A stretch of 64,000 nucleotides of DNA from an uncultured Porphyromonadaceae bacterium. GTDB taxonomy: Bacteria > Bacteroidota > Bacteroidia > Bacteroidales > Coprobacteraceae. The stretch's first letter is position 1, and each line of letters starts with the position of its first letter. The stretch covers positions 147,373-211,372 of the forward strand of contig URAV01000001.1 in assembly GCA_900545915.1 (NCBI GenBank), in the 5' to 3' direction. The position numbers and the translations under genes were made by a program. The notes under the pieces were generated by a model. It was not told the origin of the DNA and did no database searches. It saw only the letters and a program-made list of their open reading frames with translations. This document shows, piece after piece, positions 61,426-64,000 of the stretch.

Positions 61426-62730
61426 TATTTTGGGTATAAGACATCTTTGTTCTATAGTCAGTAAGTCGGCGACGATAAAAGTACTGCCCCCGACAAAAAT
61501 CAAGTCATTCGAATCGCTGTCTTCAATAGCTTTTTTATAAGCAGCTTCTACAGTAGGGAAACACGTTCCCATTAAACCGTGTGCTAAGCCTTTTTGCATC
61601 ATTTCTTGAGCGGGAAGTGCACGAGGTATCGATGCTTGTGTAAAATAATAGACAGCGTTTTGAGGCAATATAGATAAAACCCCATTTATATCTTTATCAT
61701 TTACCATTCCGATTACAATACGAAGCGTTTTGTATTTTTCTGAGTTTAGTTGACGTACAATATATTGTATTCCTCCGATATTATGTCCGGTGTCGCAAAT
61801 TACTTTAGGGGTATTATTTATATGTTGCCATCGACCTTGTAACCCGGTGAGTTTGGTAACGTTCTTGAATCCTTGGTATACAGCTTTATCAGGAATCATA
61901 TAATTCATTTGTTGCAAAAGCTCTATTGCTGCAAGTACTGTTGCTGCATTTTTTTCTTGACAAAAACCTCCGAGTTCGCCTGTAAGATTTGGATATTTAT
62001 TACTTTCGAAAATCCATTTCCCTGAATCTTCCAGCCTTGAATGAATAATGGGGTTGATTTCTTCCGCAAAATAAATGGGTGAGTTTTCGCATCGAGCTTT
62101 ATCTATAAATACTTGTTTTATTTCGCCTTCGGCTTCTCCTATTAGAACCGGAATATTAGGTTTGATGATTCCGGCTTTTTCTTTGGCGATTTCAGGTAAA
62201 GTATTTCCTAAAAATTGTACATGGTCGAAACTTATATTTGTAATAATACTGAGGTCTGGAGTAATAATATTTGTACTATCTAATCGACCGCCTAATCCTA
62301 CCTCAATAACTGCGACATTGACTTTGCATGCAGCAAAATAATCGAAAGCCATCATCATGGTTAACTCGAAAAAGGAGGGATGTATGTTGCGTGTCGGTTC
62401 AATATATCTTTGGGTAAAATCTATAACGTATTCTTTGCTGATTACTTTTCCGTTTACTCTGATCCGTTCTCGGAAATCGACGAGATGAGGTGAAGTATAA
62501 AGTCCTACTTTATATCCGCTTTGTTGCAAAATTGCAGCCAATAGGTGAGATGTAGATCCTTTCCCGTTCGTTCCGGCAATGTGTATGGTGTGGTATTTGC
62601 GGTGGGGATGATCAAAAAATTCATCTAAAGCCTTGCTGTTCCCTAATCCCGGTTTATAGGCACTTGAACCTACTTGTTGAAAGACCGGCAATTGATTATA
62701 TAAATAATGTAACGTTTCTTCGTATGTCAT
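61423..62730 (-). CDS. folC: Bifunctional folylpolyglutamate/dihydrofolate synthase
   Basis: This 435-residue cytosolic ligase adds glutamate to folates and makes dihydrofolate from dihydropteroate. Motifs are IAGTNGKGSTSH (P-loop, about 51-62), TSPHLVDFRERIRV, IEVGLGGRLDSTNI, LSIITNISFDHVQFLG and a C-terminal VICDTGHN. I choose ATG 62730 (MTYEETLHYL); a TTG at 62763 would overlap the chromate gene by 11 bases. It lies 22 bp after the second chromate transporter half. Its stop codon lies in the tip of a dispersed repeat. Confidence 0.95.
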   Translation of the reverse strand: MTYEETLHYLYNQLPVFQQVGSSAYKPGLGNSKALDEFFDHPHRKYHTIHIAGTNGKGSTSHLLAAILQQSGYKVGLYTSPHLVDFRERIRVNGKVISKEYVIDFTQRYIEPTRNIHPSFFELTMMMAFDYFAACKVNVAVIEVGLGGRLDSTNIITPDLSIITNISFDHVQFLGNTLPEIAKEKAGIIKPNIPVLIGEAEGEIKQVFIDKARCENSPIYFAEEINPIIHSRLEDSGKWIFESNKYPNLTGELGGFCQEKNAATVLAAIELLQQMNYMIPDKAVYQGFKNVTKLTGLQGRWQHINNTPKVICDTGHNIGGIQYIVRQLNSEKYKTLRIVIGMVNDKDINGVLSILPQNAVYYFTQASIPRALPAQEMMQKGLAHGLMGTCFPTVEAAYKKAIEDSDSNDLIFVGGSTFIVADLLTIEQRCLIPKI

Positions 62731-62752
62731 GTTTAAAAAAACTTCTTGTAGA

Positions 62753-63301
62753 TCAATATACAAGGAATCCGGTAACTCCTGCTAATACAATAATCCATAT
62801 AGGATGAAGTTTGGTATAATGTACCAGACAAAAAGCTCCGATACAAATTAAAATACTGAGAGTATAGTCAGGAAAATTTTCTTTATTCATAAGAATTAAA
62901 GCTGCCGAAGCTATCAATCCGACGACGATTGGCCGTAACCCTGCAAAAATACTTTTTATATAAACATTATTTTGATGTTTTAATAAGAATTTGCCGATTA
63001 GTAAAACTAATATGAACGATGGCAAACAAACGGCAACTGTTGCTAATATAGAACCCCAGATACTGCCTCCGGTTGCTACATATCCGATATAGGTGGCACT
63101 GTTGATACCTATAGGACCGGGAGTCATTTGAGAGATGGCTACTATATCGGTGAACTCTTTAGAAGTGAGCCATGGAGACGATTCACCATAATGAATTACT
63201 TCGACAGCTTCGTGTTGTATTAAAGAAAGCATAGCATATCCGCCACCGAATCCGAAAAGTCCGATTTTCAGATAAGCCCATAACAAATTAAGATACACCA
63301 T
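62753..63301 (-). CDS. Chromate transporter half-subunit B
   Basis: This 182-residue inner-membrane protein is a single CHR domain with about six spans. It shows the family motif WAYLKIGLFGFGGGYAMLSLI, then DIVAISQMTPGPIGINSATYIGY. Short-chain ChrA proteins come in pairs and are thought to insert in opposite orientations to export chromate or sulfate-like anions. It overlaps the upstream half by 14 bases, so the two are translationally coupled. The native anion is unknown. Confidence 0.9.
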   Translation of the reverse strand: MVYLNLLWAYLKIGLFGFGGGYAMLSLIQHEAVEVIHYGESSPWLTSKEFTDIVAISQMTPGPIGINSATYIGYVATGGSIWGSILATVAVCLPSFILVLLIGKFLLKHQNNVYIKSIFAGLRPIVVGLIASAALILMNKENFPDYTLSILICIGAFCLVHYTKLHPIWIIVLAGVTGFLVY

Positions 63302-63857
63302 CTCTTTTATCTCCTTTATCCTTAAAATGACATTTTATATATCTGTAATAAAGAATACCTCCTATACCTCCGGCGAGAACAAAATAAATTGGAGATAATC
63401 CTGTACCCCATATCAATAATGCTACTGAGGCGGGAATCCATATATTGTATTTATTGATCTTTGCCGATTTTCCGGTGGTAAGGACCGGAGCTATTATCAA
63501 TGCTACTACCGCAGGCCGTATTCCTTTGAAAATTCGTTCTATTATCGGATTATTATAAGATTTGGCAAAAAATATGGCAATAAGTAAAATGAGAATAAAA
63601 GACGGAAGCACAGTACCTAATGTCGCAGCGATACTTCCTCTAACTCCTTTCAGCTTATTTCCGGTTAAAATAGAAATATTAACAGCCAAGATTCCCGGTA
63701 AAGATTGAGATATGGCTAATGCATCCAGAAATTCGGACTTGTTCAGCCACTTATGCTTATCGACTACCTCTTTTTCGATTATGGAGATCATTGCCCATCC
63801 ACCACCAAAGGTAAATGCCCCTATTTTAAAAAATGTATAGAATAATTTCCAGTACAT
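63288..63857 (-). CDS. Chromate transporter half-subunit A
   Basis: This 189-residue membrane protein is the partner CHR domain: FYTFFKIGAFTFGGGWAMISII, LDALAISQSLPGILAVNISILTG. I choose ATG 63857 (MYWKLF). A TTG at 63881 is open but falls inside the promoter -7 element, so it cannot be the start of that transcript. It forms an operon with subunit B and probably folC. A dispersed repeat copy lies upstream. Confidence 0.88.
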   Translation of the reverse strand: MYWKLFYTFFKIGAFTFGGGWAMISIIEKEVVDKHKWLNKSEFLDALAISQSLPGILAVNISILTGNKLKGVRGSIAATLGTVLPSFILILLIAIFFAKSYNNPIIERIFKGIRPAVVALIIAPVLTTGKSAKINKYNIWIPASVALLIWGTGLSPIYFVLAGGIGGILYYRYIKCHFKDKGDKRDGVS

Positions 63858-63878
63858 ATTTGCCGGTAAATTTGTCGA

Positions 63879-63910
63879 CAAAGGTAGAACAAAAACAGAA
63901 GTAAGGCAAG
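63879..63910 (-). promoter_or_regulatory. Promoter for the chromate transporter-folC unit
   Basis: On the minus strand CTTG (63910-63907), a 20-base spacer and TACCTTTG (63886-63879) match the consensus. The ATG at 63857 follows after 21 bases, and the element decides against the TTG start at 63881. Confidence 0.7.
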
Positions 63911-63922
63911 TAATGAAGGAAA

Positions 63923-64000
63923 TAAGAGTCTGTTTAAATTTTACACGGGTCAGTTTTGAGAATTTCTTCCGAGTATGTTTTTCTGTTTTTACGAGGATGA
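63923..64000. repeat. Dispersed repeat, left-module copy cut by the window end
   Basis: TAAGAGTCTGTTTAAATTTT, then ACACGGGTCAGTTTTGAGAA and a further 38 bases match the copy at 29749-29819. It runs off the window, so whether it is complete is unknown. Confidence 0.8.

Noticed and set aside
18821..64000. CRISPR array as an explanation of the short repeats
   Set aside because: The copies are kilobases apart, differ in length, and have inverted ends instead of regular spacers; no cas gene is seen.

Overview
This is a Bacteroidota chromosome segment, most probably order Bacteroidales and of gut type. The signs are two SusC/SusD outer-membrane import loci, many lipoproteins with acidic residues right after the lipid-carrying cysteine, a PorW/PorX pair, promoters matching the Bacteroidales -7 element TAnnTTTG, no clear Shine-Dalgarno sequences, and a fairly AT-rich base composition. 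Genus cannot be fixed from the window; a Barnesiella/Coprobacter-like relative is a guess. No rRNA, tRNA, CRISPR array, prophage or intact transposase gene was seen.

Region 1 (39-18724) is a polysaccharide utilization locus (PUL) on the + strand: a clan GH-D (alpha-galactosidase-like) hydrolase, an IPT/TIG-NHL lipoprotein, SusC, SusD, a DUF1735-type lipoprotein, a terminator, then GH92, two tandem GH30, GH3 with PA14, and GH43. The enzyme set suits a branched glycan carrying beta-glucan-like, mannose, and galactose- or arabinose-type linkages, such as fungal cell-wall material; this target is inference. No regulator lies inside the window.

Region 2 (18800-29650) is mostly housekeeping: dipeptidase PepD, a small membrane protein and a Skp/OmpH-like lipoprotein, the minus-strand run POT peptide transporter - hpt - adk - obg - pgeF, then the NAD(P)HX repair enzyme Nnr, a DUF4831 protein and a lipoprotein nitroreductase.

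Region 3 (29650-40150) has a second GH3 that is a close paralogue of the PUL enzyme, a membrane polyferredoxin with a DUF362 protein, an AraC regulator, a phosphoesterase lipoprotein overlapping a putative outer-membrane protein, aroA, a short cysteine-motif protein and an orphan metal ABC permease.

Region 4 (40200-50521) holds porW/sprE, porX and tsaE, an Imm17-like small membrane protein, an outer-membrane barrel, a DMT transporter, a DUF5715 lipoprotein and copper ATPase CopA.

Region 5 (50800-61201) is an apparent operon in which a secreted subtilisin (S8) and a DPP4-like peptidase (S9) precede SusC, SusD and two lipoproteins. It looks like a protein/peptide acquisition system rather than a glycan locus. 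Its leader carries two related palindromes, one a perfect 30-bp inverted repeat. The window ends with folC and a split chromate transporter.

A dispersed non-coding repeat, MITE-like and beginning (T)AAGAGCCTGTCTAAATTTT, occurs about eight times in intergenic sites. The copy at 61250-61425 is bounded by perfect 20-bp inverted repeats.
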